Source: CAZEQJ01 sp964514385 (GTDB taxonomy: Bacteria > Bacteroidota > Bacteroidia > Cytophagales > Cyclobacteriaceae). Taken from it: DNA of 64,000 bases. The stretch lies in assembly GCA_964514385.1 (NCBI GenBank), contig CAZEQJ010000006.1:1-64000 (forward strand). Reading direction: 5' to 3'. Of the stretch, positions 9,735-19,372 are shown one piece after another. The notes below the pieces were generated by a model. The model did no database searches, was not told where the DNA came from, and saw nothing but the letters and a program-made list of their open reading frames with translations. Within the stretch, counting starts at the first letter, position 1. Each line of letters opens with the position of its first letter. Both the position numbers and the translations under genes were made by a program.

Positions 9735-11698
9735 AGTTTTGATGTTCTTACCTCAGCCTTTATAATCTGTCCGTCAAATGATATGCTATCCACCTCACTA
9801 AAGGGGTGCATCCATCCGGGAATGACACGACCGGTCATCAAAAAACCTGACATGACTTCGTAGCGGCCCGGTTGACGGGTAATTGGCCAGGTGGTTTGAA
9901 CCTTTCCGCTATGTTCCCCGTCAATATTCCACTCCATGATCCCGTCTTTATCAATCGCAATATGTAACCTGTGATTTCCAGGTGTCGGCTGCAGTAATGG
10001 GTATGCCGTATCCTCGTAAAATTCACGAACGTAAAACGTAAGCTTATTGTCCTGTACCGATAAATGAAAACCATGAACATTACCGATATGATGGTTGAGT
10101 AAAATGCCAGAAGACTTGCCTTCCAGCGTAAAATCAAGGTCTACGACCAGTTCATTCCCCGGAAAAAAGGGTATAGAAGTTCCTGACCTTATATCGTTAC
10201 CAGATAATACCACCTTTTCAACCGGCGGTAATACCGGGAGTCGGTTTTTCATCATGTCTGCAATCGGTGGGTGAAATGCATACAGGACGTCAGTGAGAGA
10301 ATCAACTACCTGCTCGTAGTTTTTATCAAAATACAGGTTATTGTATTCGTTGGGATCTAGCTTGCGGTCATATAATACGCCCTCATCATAGGGTGTATGC
10401 AGACCGAATTTATAGTCGTCAGTAACGACAGTGAAATCACGGAATATCTCGATAAATGCCTTATCATCTCCGTTTGCATTACCCATTAATTCCGGTAAGA
10501 GCGAGCGCCCTTCCAGGGCGTCTTTTTTTGAGCCTCCTGCAAGCTCAACAAAGGTCGGAAAAACATCCACATGTTCGGTATAGCCTTGCACGGTATGCGG
10601 TTTGAATCGCCATGGATTCCATACCATGAAAGGGACATGAGCAGAGCGCTCCAGGTCGCTGCCTTTATGAAATGCATTGTGGTCGCCAAGCAGTGCACCA
10701 TGGTCAGTGGAAAATATAATGATGGTATTTTTCAACTGCCCTTTTTGTTTCAGTTCATCAATGACACGTTTCATTTGCTGGTCTATAACTTCCAGCTGGC
10801 CATAATGGCCTGCTTTAATTCTTTTCACATATTCTTCCCTCCTGTCCGGGTTCATATCAAACTGGTCGGCAAGTTTCCGTGTATAATTATAGCGAAGCGT
10901 TGTATAGTCAACCGGTTTTGTTTCCAGTTCACCCTCCTGATACCTGGCTGGTGGCAGATCTTTTGCCATATATTTTTCAGCCAGTTCCTTACGGGCGTCC
11001 CATGGGTTATGAGGCCCATTAAAAGAAACCCAAAAAAACCAGGGTTTATCTGTTGGAATGGTGTCATGACGGATCAACTGCACTGCCTGGCTACCCACAA
11101 AATAATCAATATCCAGTGTGTCATGTAAGGGCCAGTCGTAAACACCATAAATTCCGGTACTATCCTGATATTTAAGATAGTCCCACCGGTTTAGCCCCAC
11201 TTCTGCGAGATATCTGGCATAATCATCATTTTTCAGGGTATCCCAGGCACCATTGCCGGTAGTTTCAGCAAAGACACGGTAGTCAAATCCATCCATCTGA
11301 TCCCATGGGTTATAATGAATTTTGCCAACATTAATGGTCTTGTAGCCATATTCCCGCAATGCATCCATCATATTCAGATCTTCATCACGTGGCCAGCGAG
11401 GTCCGTTATCATAGGTACCATGGGTATGCGGATAGGTGCCGGAAATGATCGTGTGGCGTGCCGGCATACATATTGGTGCGGTACAATAATGATTCTCGAA
11501 CCTGACCCCTTCGTTATAAAGCTTTTCCAGTGTAGGCATTTCCAGCGCAGGTGTCAGGTGCGGAATATCTTCCCAAGCCTGATAATCTGTAGTTATAAAC
11601 AGAATATTAGGCTGATCTGCCAAATCCTGACTACAGGCAGTAAATAAAGCCAGAGCAAACAGGGTAAATACAATACGATACAGCTGCGTCTTTATCAT
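9731..11698 (-). CDS. Lipoprotein sulfatase (S1 family, Cys-type) with C-terminal beta-sandwich domain
   Basis: Hydrolyses sulfate esters on glycans. A lipobox (ALFTAC, Cys22) predicts surface or periplasmic lipoprotein. The formylglycine motif is C77-M-P-A-R81 within PICMPARHTIISG; the N-terminal metal ligand region reads NILFITTDYQ, the single-Asp TD(Q/Y) form rather than the usual DD, and the second metal site is STDHGALLGDH. After ~residue 500 there is a beta-rich extension (GIPFFPGNELVVDLDFTLEG...) resembling a concanavalin-like fold. Maturation needs a formylglycine-generating or anaerobic sulfatase-maturing enzyme, neither of which is in this window. Its stop overlaps the next gene's ATG and it lies 8 bp after the other sulfatase. 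Substrate not predictable from sequence alone. Confidence 0.92.
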   Translation of the reverse strand: MIKTQLYRIVFTLFALALFTACSQDLADQPNILFITTDYQAWEDIPHLTPALEMPTLEKLYNEGVRFENHYCTAPICMPARHTIISGTYPHTHGTYDNGPRWPRDEDLNMMDALREYGYKTINVGKIHYNPWDQMDGFDYRVFAETTGNGAWDTLKNDDYARYLAEVGLNRWDYLKYQDSTGIYGVYDWPLHDTLDIDYFVGSQAVQLIRHDTIPTDKPWFFWVSFNGPHNPWDARKELAEKYMAKDLPPARYQEGELETKPVDYTTLRYNYTRKLADQFDMNPDRREEYVKRIKAGHYGQLEVIDQQMKRVIDELKQKGQLKNTIIIFSTDHGALLGDHNAFHKGSDLERSAHVPFMVWNPWRFKPHTVQGYTEHVDVFPTFVELAGGSKKDALEGRSLLPELMGNANGDDKAFIEIFRDFTVVTDDYKFGLHTPYDEGVLYDRKLDPNEYNNLYFDKNYEQVVDSLTDVLYAFHPPIADMMKNRLPVLPPVEKVVLSGNDIRSGTSIPFFPGNELVVDLDFTLEGKSSGILLNHHIGNVHGFHLSVQDNKLTFYVREFYEDTAYPLLQPTPGNHRLHIAIDKDGIMEWNIDGEHSGKVQTTWPITRQPGRYEVMSGFLMTGRVIPGWMHPFSEVDSISFDGQIIKAEVRTSKL

Positions 11699-11706
11699 AA
11701 ATACAT

Positions 11707-13356
11707 TTATTCTTCAAGCCATTCTTTGAATACATCCGGATATGGGTATACATTATGCTCTTTTGCCCATTTGTCCCACATGGAAGCGAGCTCTTTGACC
11801 TTTTCCGGATATTGATCAGCCAGGTTATGAAGTTCTGCGCGGTCATTTTCCATATCATATAGCTGCCAGTCGGTTGTACGGCGCTGTGTCATCAATTTCC
11901 ATTTTCCCAGCCTTATGCCTTTACCGGTTATATGTTCCCAATAAATCGGCCTCTCCTGTATTGACTGTCCATCCATTACAAGCGGCATCAGGCTGGCTCC
12001 CTGCATAGGTTGTATGGCATGATCCTGAAAAGTTTCCGGATAGGTGCTGCGACTGGCATCCATGAAGGTTGGCATCACGTCAATGATATGGCTTACCTCC
12101 CTGATGACCTCCTGCTGTGGCTGTATTGTAGCCGGCCAGTTCATGATAAAAGGTGTGGCTATCCCGCCCTCATACGTGTACAGCTTATAATACCTGAAGG
12201 GTGTATTGCTGACGTGGGCCCAGGCCGGCCCGTAACTGGTGTTGGAAGTTGCGGTACCCGCTATTTCTCCTGTTTCAGCATAATTATTCCATCCAAAGCC
12301 ATAAGTACCCCACTCATCGCAGCCTCCGTTATCGGATAAAAATACAATAAGTGTATTATCACGGATACCTTTTGCTTTCAATGAGGCTATGATTTTACCT
12401 ACTCCCTGATCCATGCAATCGACCATAGCCGCATAAGTGGCCATTTTTTCAGTCATCAGGTTTCTGAAGTGATCCGCATCCGTAACATTTTCTTTAATTT
12501 CCCGGGGCAACTGATTAACCTCTATACTATCCCATGCCATGACACGTTCGTCACGAGGCGATAAACCTACTGTACTATCGATGATACCCAGTGTAAGCAT
12601 TTTTTGATAGCGTTGCTCCCTGATTTTATCCCAACCCTGACTATATACATCACGGTATCTGGCTATATCGTCTTCTTTTGCCATAAGTGGCCAGTGCGGA
12701 GCCGTATAGGCCACATACATGAACATGGGCTCTTCTGCATTATGGCTGTTTATATATTCAACCGCCTTGTCAGTGATGGCATCGGTATAATAAAAATCAT
12801 CAAAATCTTTAGGGTCCAGGCTTCTATTATCCTCAGTCAGGGTCCTTGGGTTCCAGAAATTACCAGCTCCGGCAATGGTGCCAAAAAAGTGATCAAACCC
12901 CCGCTGATTGGGCCAGTTGAATTTACCAGCACTATCCGGTGGATCCACATTGCGTGTCAGATGCCATTTACCTGACATATACGTCCGGTATCCATTCACA
13001 CCCAGTGCTTCACCCATGGTCACACACTGCTGATTTATATTTCCACGGTAACCCGGAAGGCCCCGATCCGGCTCCATCTCTCCCATACCTGTCTGATGGG
13101 CATAGAGCCCGGTCAATAAACTGGCTCTTGTAGGGCAGCAACGCGCACCGTTGTAAAACTGACTGAACCTAACCCCTCCGTCAGCCAGGGCATCGATGTT
13201 TGGTGTATGAATTTCACTCCCGTAGCAGCCGATATCAGAAAAACCCATATCATCCGCCATGATAAGTATAATGTGCGGACGCTCTGACTCCCTTTCCTGA
13301 TCACATCCGATAGCAAAAACAATAAGAAAGAAGAGGGTTACTGACGTGATTTTCAT
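11707..13356 (-). CDS. Lipoprotein arylsulfatase-like sulfatase (S1 family, Cys-type)
   Basis: Second sulfatase of the operon, unrelated in detail to its neighbour. Lipobox FAIGC (Cys18). The activation motif is C73-C-P-T-R77 in NGARCCPTRASLLTG; the metal site MADDMGFSDIGCYG carries the classical DD pair, and FLSDNGGCDEWG holds the second metal ligands. The C-terminus has the usual arylsulfatase subdomain (GIRLGKWKLMTQRR ... WQLYDMENDRAELHNLADQYP). Length (549 aa) is normal for arylsulfatase A-like enzymes of Bacteroidota. Predicted to remove sulfate from a polysaccharide or sulfated glycoprotein together with the neighbouring enzymes. A 69-bp spacer separates it from the upstream peptidase gene; it is still the same direction and likely the same transcript. 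Confidence 0.92.
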   Translation of the reverse strand: MKITSVTLFFLIVFAIGCDQERESERPHIILIMADDMGFSDIGCYGSEIHTPNIDALADGGVRFSQFYNGARCCPTRASLLTGLYAHQTGMGEMEPDRGLPGYRGNINQQCVTMGEALGVNGYRTYMSGKWHLTRNVDPPDSAGKFNWPNQRGFDHFFGTIAGAGNFWNPRTLTEDNRSLDPKDFDDFYYTDAITDKAVEYINSHNAEEPMFMYVAYTAPHWPLMAKEDDIARYRDVYSQGWDKIREQRYQKMLTLGIIDSTVGLSPRDERVMAWDSIEVNQLPREIKENVTDADHFRNLMTEKMATYAAMVDCMDQGVGKIIASLKAKGIRDNTLIVFLSDNGGCDEWGTYGFGWNNYAETGEIAGTATSNTSYGPAWAHVSNTPFRYYKLYTYEGGIATPFIMNWPATIQPQQEVIREVSHIIDVMPTFMDASRSTYPETFQDHAIQPMQGASLMPLVMDGQSIQERPIYWEHITGKGIRLGKWKLMTQRRTTDWQLYDMENDRAELHNLADQYPEKVKELASMWDKWAKEHNVYPYPDVFKEWLEE

Positions 13357-13425
13357 AAGGCTTAGTCATTAAAAGTTTATGCGCTAATATACTAAAAATA
13401 TCTGTAACACCAAGGCATTCCGCTA

Positions 13426-14187
13426 TCACTCTATCGGAAAGGGATCGAAACCAAGGCTGTCGAAATATTTTATCCTGTTGGGCACCGTGCTGACAATGGT
13501 ATCATTCAGTCCTGCTGATATCCTTTCGGGACGACATTTATGGGCCAGATAAAGGAGGTAGGTTTCAGCTATATCCTCACGGTATCGGTTATCTCTGGCG
13601 TATGTGGAAATGTACATTCCATCGGCCTCCTGTGCCTCAATCCATTTTTCCTCCCTGGCATGCGGGCGGTCGAGTGAGGTATGAGAAGCCTCATGTACCA
13701 GTGTTTCTTCCAATATGTTGGTTCTCTCATAGCGGGCAGCCATACCTGTATGTATTAACACGCCGTCCCTGCCTCCGCCAAAAGGATTGTTACCGGCATG
13801 GATAGTTATTCTTTTAATGTTTTTAAAGAGCAGAACCGGGATCCGCCCTATAGCTTCGGCATAATAGTTTGCAATATACTCAGCCGTATCACGATCAAAC
13901 TCAGGGTTTACCTGTACTTCTACCTTGATGGTATCGTGAAAAGTAGCCTCAAAAAGCCATGCCTCCAGCTCCTTACGACCCCGGTATTCGGTTCCTTCCA
14001 GCCGACGGTCGTACATGTTACGTGTTTCCTGGCCTTTGTACACCAGCCCCTGAAATGTAGTAGGGTCGTCATAGCTGATAATGTCACCGTCGAGAAAAAT
14101 AGTGCCCCGGAAGGGTGGTTCATTCTCCTGTGCAAATACACTACCGGTGAGAGTGAAAAATAAAAAAATCAGGGAGGCGTATTTCAT
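13426..14187 (-). CDS. Small secreted HExxH zinc metallopeptidase-like protein, unknown family
   Basis: Signal peptide MKYASLIFLFFTLTGSVFAQ, then a 230-residue domain with a zinc-peptidase motif H165-E-A-S-H169 followed by TSLD (possible third ligand Asp173) and an acidic EAQEADGMYISTY stretch. I do not recognise the family. The ATG at 14187 was preferred over the upstream in-frame start at 14232 because the latter overlaps the preceding gene and lacks a signal peptide start; with 14187 there are 4 bp between genes. Being sandwiched between a larger HExxH peptidase and two sulfatases it probably acts on the peptide part, or trims the glycoprotein substrate, of this locus. Peptidase activity is inferred from the motif only. 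Confidence 0.6.
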   Translation of the reverse strand: MKYASLIFLFFTLTGSVFAQENEPPFRGTIFLDGDIISYDDPTTFQGLVYKGQETRNMYDRRLEGTEYRGRKELEAWLFEATFHDTIKVEVQVNPEFDRDTAEYIANYYAEAIGRIPVLLFKNIKRITIHAGNNPFGGGRDGVLIHTGMAARYERTNILEETLVHEASHTSLDRPHAREEKWIEAQEADGMYISTYARDNRYREDIAETYLLYLAHKCRPERISAGLNDTIVSTVPNRIKYFDSLGFDPFPIE

Positions 14188-14191
14188 GATG

Positions 14192-16321
14192 CTATTTTTT
14201 AATGAGTTGACTTGTGAGGTGTTCATCATCACCTGTCAACAATTCAATGATATATAAGCCTGGCTCAAGCGATGAAAGGTCAAATTGAGCAGGAGAGAGT
14301 AATACATTTTCGTAGCTGATGATGATTTGTCCGGCAGTATTTCGAATATAAATGCCCTTCAGCTGCTGTTCGGACCGTACCGTTAACTGTTGCATGACCG
14401 GATTGGGTGTGATGCTGATGTCATAGCCCGCTTTGACATTACCCACTATGGGCATTTCTTCGCCTGCAAAAAGCATTTCCTCATCGGCAAATGGTGTATA
14501 AGGTTCATTTACCTCCTGGTTTGACCAGTGATCTTCACCATGCTGATCACAGGGTGTGCGCTGGTTTTCCGGATGGGGTGTCTGAAGGTAAATACCGCTT
14601 GATGTGCAGGTTCCCATTTCTGCATCCCCTCCGATAACCACTCTTCCGCCATAGTTGGCATTCCAGGCAAGGGCCATACCTCCAATTTCTGCACTGCCCG
14701 ATCCGTTGACATAGTTCAGCACGGCGTAATCTTCCACTACCACCCGGCCGGAGTAGCTTCCTCCCACAACTTTAGCCCTACCCCGGATCACCGGCTGCTG
14801 ACTTAGGGTGGCATCCTGAACCCAGGCGAAATCTTCAATTTTAGCTCCGGCTCCAATATTTGAGTTTCCCATCACCATGGCTTTAGGGCCGACATAGGCT
14901 TCACTGGAAACAGTAGCCGAACTGGCTACCCAGCCACCTCCGTTGTTATGGCGTGTGCCTCCCTTTTTGAATTCCTGCCGGAAGGTCTGCTGGTACCCAT
15001 AGGGCCTTGCATTAATGATCCTGACTTCGTATGGATTTCTGTAGATTTTAGGATACCCAATCTCCCATGGATATTCGTTGATAACCGAAGGAGTGCCCAT
15101 CACAACGAGATACCACTCTTTCTCATCGCCCTGCATCACATAGTCAAATTCGCTTTCAGGTGATGCCTGCATATTACCATAACGGGTGGTGCCGTCATCC
15201 TTTACCGCCACCACACCGTAACGCCATCCGGTGTAGGGATTGGCTTCGGTATGTCCTTTGAAGCGTATACGGATTGATTCTTCACCATAATCCGGGTAGA
15301 GAGGTATTAAGTTAATACCATAATCCTGTGGTGCAGCATATTCAGGCACAATATACCGTCCGGGAATATTTCCCGTTCGCTCCAGTATGGTATACATCCT
15401 CCACCATAAAGCAGGATCTTCATTTTTGATTCGTCTCCTCTCAGCGCGGATGTCCTCGCCCCATCCATACAAGGGATAATCGGCATTAGGCTCACGCCGG
15501 GCATACTCCCACATAAAGTCATTGAGTTCTTCCTGAGACCATCCCTGCAGCCGCTTCAGTGCGGCCAGCGGTACTTCACCGGGATTGGAATGGTGCCACA
15601 GGTCGTTCACCGCCTCGATGCCGAGTAGTTCTTCTACCGTATACAGCATACGAAAGCTGACATAGTGATGTCGGGTAGAACTCCAGTGAAAACTTCGGGT
15701 TGCCATCCATCGCGGAAGGTCGGTGCTGGCATTCTCCGGGTAGATATGTGTCGCCATAAAATTAGCATGGCACTCCCAAAAGAAACCCACTTTGTTATCT
15801 CCTATGAATCCGCCCCCATCTGTATTGGTCTGGATGTAGTTCTGTCCCTGAAAGCTATGGGTCAGTTCATGTGCCAGTACCCAGCCGTCATTCGTTGCGG
15901 CCCTGGGATGCACCCACATGGCGGCGATAACATCATCATAACTGCCACCAAAAGCCCAGCCGGTAAAGACGTTTGGGCCCCAGGTTTCATTCATCACGAC
16001 AATGATCTTGTATTTGGCAAGGCTATCTACCTCTTCAATGAATTTGTGGTCATCGATATAAATGCGGTAGATGCCCTCAAGATAATCCGTTACCACTTTG
16101 GGGTCAAAGGTGATATCAGAATCTCCGGTAAGTGGATTTTCGCCGAGATCAGGCCCCCAGAAAATTATAAAATTTTCAGATTCGTAAGTTCTTTCCCATG
16201 ACCAGTCAATATCCGGGTTGCTATTAAAGCTTCTGGGTATATAAATCTGCTTTTGGGCAAACGATCCCAGTGTAAAAAGTAGTAACGTCAGGGTTAAAAG
16301 CTTACGAATCTGCATAAACAT
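14192..16321 (-). CDS. DUF6055-like secreted metallopeptidase with beta-helix repeats and T9SS sorting domain
   Basis: Signal peptide ends near FAQKQ. The catalytic part (to ~residue 330) has H151-E-L-T-H155 followed ~28 residues later by FFWECHANFM, consistent with a gluzincin fold; the segment NETWGPNVFTGWAFGGSYDDVIAAMWVHP is typical of the DUF6055 group as I recall it. Residues ~480-610 are Gly/Val/Ala-rich imperfect hexapeptide-like turns (YVGPKAMVMGNSNIGAGAKI, VVGGSYSGRVVVEDYAVL, IGGDAEMGTCTSSG), suggesting a parallel beta-helix. The tail (ISITPNPVMQQLTV...) is a T9SS type A sorting signal, so it is exported and surface-bound. Start is ATG 16321, 4 bp after the GH127 stop; ATG 16315 is also possible. 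Likely cleaves a glycoprotein backbone or glycan-adjacent peptide. Confidence 0.72.
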   Translation of the reverse strand: MFMQIRKLLTLTLLLFTLGSFAQKQIYIPRSFNSNPDIDWSWERTYESENFIIFWGPDLGENPLTGDSDITFDPKVVTDYLEGIYRIYIDDHKFIEEVDSLAKYKIIVVMNETWGPNVFTGWAFGGSYDDVIAAMWVHPRAATNDGWVLAHELTHSFQGQNYIQTNTDGGGFIGDNKVGFFWECHANFMATHIYPENASTDLPRWMATRSFHWSSTRHHYVSFRMLYTVEELLGIEAVNDLWHHSNPGEVPLAALKRLQGWSQEELNDFMWEYARREPNADYPLYGWGEDIRAERRRIKNEDPALWWRMYTILERTGNIPGRYIVPEYAAPQDYGINLIPLYPDYGEESIRIRFKGHTEANPYTGWRYGVVAVKDDGTTRYGNMQASPESEFDYVMQGDEKEWYLVVMGTPSVINEYPWEIGYPKIYRNPYEVRIINARPYGYQQTFRQEFKKGGTRHNNGGGWVASSATVSSEAYVGPKAMVMGNSNIGAGAKIEDFAWVQDATLSQQPVIRGRAKVVGGSYSGRVVVEDYAVLNYVNGSGSAEIGGMALAWNANYGGRVVIGGDAEMGTCTSSGIYLQTPHPENQRTPCDQHGEDHWSNQEVNEPYTPFADEEMLFAGEEMPIVGNVKAGYDISITPNPVMQQLTVRSEQQLKGIYIRNTAGQIIISYENVLLSPAQFDLSSLEPGLYIIELLTGDDEHLTSQLIKK

Positions 16322-16325
16322 TGAT

Positions 16326-18758
16326 TTACTTAACACTCCATTCATAAAGTCCGGAAGCGTGTCGCTCAGGCAGCTGCACTTCCAGTCTTACGGCCATTGT
16401 CTGCACCGGCTCAAAGGAGAGTGTATTCAGCACGTCCTTCTCTACTTTATACTCCGTTGTATTATTTACCGGTTGCCATTCGCCATTTTCATCCTGATAT
16501 AAGACGCGGTAGGCTGCCGGGATACGACATCCACCCCAGGGGCCATCATCAAACCAAAACACCTCACTTGTTGCAACTTGCTTCGATTCAGGAAAGGTGT
16601 AGGTGATCGCCATAGTGGTATCGTTACGCGGCCACCAATGGAAATATGGTACTTCACGGTCATTGGAATTTTTCGGAAGCACCTGATCATTGACGGCGGA
16701 AGATGCACCATCAACCTCACTGAGTGAGGACAACGTCGGTGGCCGTGAAGGAATCGTCCTGTCTTCCTCTACCGGTACCCATACAGCCATGTCACCGCGG
16801 CCACGGTTGGCCCATGCGTAATAGGGTATAAGCCGGGCCGTGACCTCCTCCTTATTGAGGTTATCTTCTTCGTCATAGGCAAGAGCATGGGCGGTAGTCG
16901 TCAGCATGACAATACCATCCAATGAATCTTCCTCATACGACGCCTCAAAACTGGCATCTTCAGAAAACATAAGATTATGTACTCCCTGCGGGTTATCCAC
17001 CCATTCAGTAGTATACACGAGTGGCCCCCGCTGGATGGCAATGAGGCCTTTATCAGCTTCCACATTTTCATGTGCTCGGATGGTCTTGGCTTTCATAGGA
17101 AATACAAGCTCGATCTTGTCGCCTGCTTTCCATTTTCTGGCGATGCGTATGTAGCCATCTTCCGTGGTATATTTCAATGTACGTCCGTTCAGCTTTACAC
17201 TTATGGGATCCACTTCAGGATTGATGAATTCATATAGGTCGCCCGGTATCGGATCACCCTGCGCCCAGCCCGGAATACGGATCATCAGGTCAAAGTCCTT
17301 CGCAGCGGAAGGGTTGATCGTAATTAACGTTTTGCCGCCCCATGGCATCTCCGACTCCTGTACGAGTTCCACCTCAGTATCACCAAGGGCTATATTTGCC
17401 GTATTGGAAAGGAAAAGGTTAACATATAGCACCTGATCACCTCTTTTAGCATATACATATTTTGGGACTGAAGGAATGAAACGTGCCACGTTAGAAGGGC
17501 AGCAGGCACAATAAAACCACGGACTTCTTCTATGCTGACCTACTGACTTCAATGGATTGGGATAAAAGAATCCTTCTCCATCGAGGCTGGTTCCTGCAAG
17601 TAACCCATTGTACATGGTTCGCTCGAGCACATCATAATATTTAGCATGTCCATGAAGTAGAAACATGCGGTACTGCCAGTATACATTTCCAATAGAAGCA
17701 CAGGTTTCGCTGTAGGCCGACATATTGGGAAGGCTGTAATCAGGTCCAAAGCCCTCGGAAGTTTCTCCGCTTCCCAAACCTCCGGTAATGTAGGTTTTGG
17801 TGTATACTGTATTTTCCCAAATTTTATCTACGGCCTCACGATATGCTGCATCCTCGAACATATCGGCAATATCAGCCATCCCGGAATACATGTAGGTAGC
17901 CCTTACGGCATGGCCAACCGCTTCATCCTGTTCGGTGACAAGCGCATGCGCCTGGCTATACTCAGATCCGCGCCCTCTGCGGCTGTTTTTCACTACGTCG
18001 CTCTGACCTTTAACATCCAGTAAAAATTTTGCCAGATCAAGGTATTGCTGCCTGCCTGTTTGCTTATATAGTTTTACGAGTGCCATCTCCGGTATCTGAT
18101 GTCCGGGTGCCTTTTCAATTTTACCCCAGCCAAAGTTTTCAGCGGCAAGGTCGGCGAAGCGCATGGCTACTTTCAGGTACGCACTATCCTGTGTTGCCTG
18201 AAAATGTGCGATAGCACTTTCAATCAGGTGCCCCATGTTATACAGTTCGTGACTGAGGTCTTCTTCTTTTTCCCAGCGTTCATCACCCAGCCATTCATGA
18301 CGGTGCTCCGGGTTTTTCTGGGATATTATGTCGGCCGTCATGAGATAGCCGTCATCTTCCTGTGCAGCCTGGATGTAGTATATCAGCGAATCGATGTAGT
18401 CGACCATGGCAGGGTCGATATCGTTCTGCAGGTTGTAGCTGGCGCCCTCAATGATCTTGTATATGTCTGTATCATCAAAGGTAAGGCCAGTCTTAAACCT
18501 GTCGCCCTCCATAAAACCGGCAGCTATTTTAAAATTATCGACACGACCGGTACGCTCGCATTGTTCGAAAGTATGGGGGATGGTATTCACCTTGTTGACT
18601 TCAATGCGGTTGGACCAGAAGTTGTCGTCAACCTTTACAGCGGTGAAGGGTACTTCTTCGATAGGGCCATCATATAAAGGTTCCGTTGGCTCGTTGGTAA
18701 TGGTACAGGAACCAACAAAAAGCATTGCCAGTAATGTAGCTGTGATATTTATTTTCAT
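16326..18758 (-). CDS. GH127 beta-L-arabinofuranosidase (lipoprotein)
   Basis: Retaining exo-enzyme releasing beta-L-arabinofuranose; the founding member, HypBA1 of Bifidobacterium longum, acts on hydroxyproline-linked beta-arabinooligosaccharides. Lipobox FVGSC (Cys18) predicts membrane anchoring. The (alpha/alpha)6 barrel begins near FTAVKVDDNFWSNRI. The zinc/catalytic cluster is intact: E351-T-C353-ASIGN and C417-A-C419-C420-PSN, corresponding to the Glu/Cys zinc ligands and catalytic Cys of HypBA1. A C-terminal beta-sandwich ends near FEPVQTMAVRLEVQLPERHASG. It is the first gene of the operon running to 7248, with all spacers short; a 21-bp-spaced repeat lies 77-100 bp upstream. GH127 family assignment is strong; exact linkage is not predictable. 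Confidence 0.93.
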   Translation of the reverse strand: MKINITATLLAMLFVGSCTITNEPTEPLYDGPIEEVPFTAVKVDDNFWSNRIEVNKVNTIPHTFEQCERTGRVDNFKIAAGFMEGDRFKTGLTFDDTDIYKIIEGASYNLQNDIDPAMVDYIDSLIYYIQAAQEDDGYLMTADIISQKNPEHRHEWLGDERWEKEEDLSHELYNMGHLIESAIAHFQATQDSAYLKVAMRFADLAAENFGWGKIEKAPGHQIPEMALVKLYKQTGRQQYLDLAKFLLDVKGQSDVVKNSRRGRGSEYSQAHALVTEQDEAVGHAVRATYMYSGMADIADMFEDAAYREAVDKIWENTVYTKTYITGGLGSGETSEGFGPDYSLPNMSAYSETCASIGNVYWQYRMFLLHGHAKYYDVLERTMYNGLLAGTSLDGEGFFYPNPLKSVGQHRRSPWFYCACCPSNVARFIPSVPKYVYAKRGDQVLYVNLFLSNTANIALGDTEVELVQESEMPWGGKTLITINPSAAKDFDLMIRIPGWAQGDPIPGDLYEFINPEVDPISVKLNGRTLKYTTEDGYIRIARKWKAGDKIELVFPMKAKTIRAHENVEADKGLIAIQRGPLVYTTEWVDNPQGVHNLMFSEDASFEASYEEDSLDGIVMLTTTAHALAYDEEDNLNKEEVTARLIPYYAWANRGRGDMAVWVPVEEDRTIPSRPPTLSSLSEVDGASSAVNDQVLPKNSNDREVPYFHWWPRNDTTMAITYTFPESKQVATSEVFWFDDGPWGGCRIPAAYRVLYQDENGEWQPVNNTTEYKVEKDVLNTLSFEPVQTMAVRLEVQLPERHASGLYEWSVK

Positions 18759-18791
18759 TTTATGAGATTTACAATAATCTAACTTATGTTG

Positions 18792-18876
18792 ATCTCAAAA
18801 ATGAGATGAAAAAGCCAGTGAAAGGCTTATGAATGTTCAAAACATAAGGACAGATGTTAAAATGACAGCGTTACCT
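18792..18876. promoter_or_regulatory. Upstream region of the GH127 operon: small palindrome plus 21-bp spaced boxes
   Basis: Within the gene-free stretch 18759-19202 there is a hairpin-like ATCTCA-AAAA-TGAGAT (18792-18807) and two boxes, GTTCAAAAC at 18835 and GTTAAAATG at 18856, exactly 21 bp apart. The boxes match those upstream of other operons in the window. The rest of 18877-19180 shows no gene, no convincing promoter and no repeat. Confidence 0.4.
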
Positions 18877-19181
18877 TGTGATAAAAATTCTTATTGATTC
18901 TTTGGGCTTTACTGCTACTTTGTTATTTTAGGAACGATTAAATCCATATTTTTCATAAAACGGACGAATATGGTAGCCATCATAACACTGAAACAATGAA
19001 TGTACAAAAACCACGGAACACAAAATTGCGGCTCACATTTTCAGGCCTAATGACAGGATACTCACACCGAAAGCTGATTGTAATACATATGTAATCAACC
19101 GATGCCATATTTCAATCCACTAACATCCAGATACCCTCACCCTATACGTGCTTTTGGCAGCCCGGTGAGCCATTGCACTTC

Positions 19182-19229
19182 CCAAATGCAGACTAACAAT
19201 AGCCAAATGTGTATTTACAGTTGCCAAAT
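19182..19229 (+). repeat. Three CCAAATG repeats at 20-21 bp intervals
   Basis: CCAAATG occurs at 19182-19188, 19203-19209 and 19223-19229, with partly similar spacers. It sits just before the HEPN remnant and may be degenerate coding sequence or a small tandem repeat. No function can be assigned. Confidence 0.4.
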
Positions 19230-19238
19230 GCCTTTTGC

Positions 19239-19367
19239 AGAAATGAATCATCACACACATACAATAGTGAAATCGCTGAAGATATTGCTCATAAAATAGT
19301 TGAGCAATATTACGACCAGTTTAAAAGTTTTTTAGATCAGATGGAAGAATTAAAGTCAATTAAATAA
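19239..19367 (+). pseudogene. Truncated HEPN-type nucleotidyltransferase partner (HI0074-like C-terminus)
   Basis: In the frame that ends with TAA at 19365-19367 the sequence reads RNESSHTYNSEIAEDIAHKI and then a helical tail ending MEELKSIK. The R-N-x-x-SHTYN motif and the following helix are characteristic of the C-terminal part of HI0074/HEPN 'nucleotidyltransferase substrate-binding' proteins. Upstream the frame meets stops (TAG at 19200), so roughly two thirds of a normal ~130-residue protein is missing. It directly precedes, by 5 bp, the intact MNT gene that would be its usual partner, so this is a decayed MNT-HEPN module. Confidence 0.7.
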
Positions 19368-19372
19368 TCAGT

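Noticed and set aside
13357..13425. Possible separate promoter between peptidase and sulfatase genes
   Set aside because: Only 69 bp and no TAnnTTTG-type element or repeat box seen, so treated as intra-operon spacer.
18099..18677. 192-codon antisense frame in the GH127 gene
   Set aside because: No start context or domain; the GH127 strand is fully accounted for.
19182..19229. CCAAATG triple repeat as a CRISPR-like array or iteron origin
   Set aside because: Only three 7-bp units, variable spacers and no cas or replication genes nearby.
19102..19299. 65-codon frame overlapping the HEPN remnant
   Set aside because: Reads in a different frame from the SHTYN motif and looks random; the remnant in the third frame explains the conserved part.
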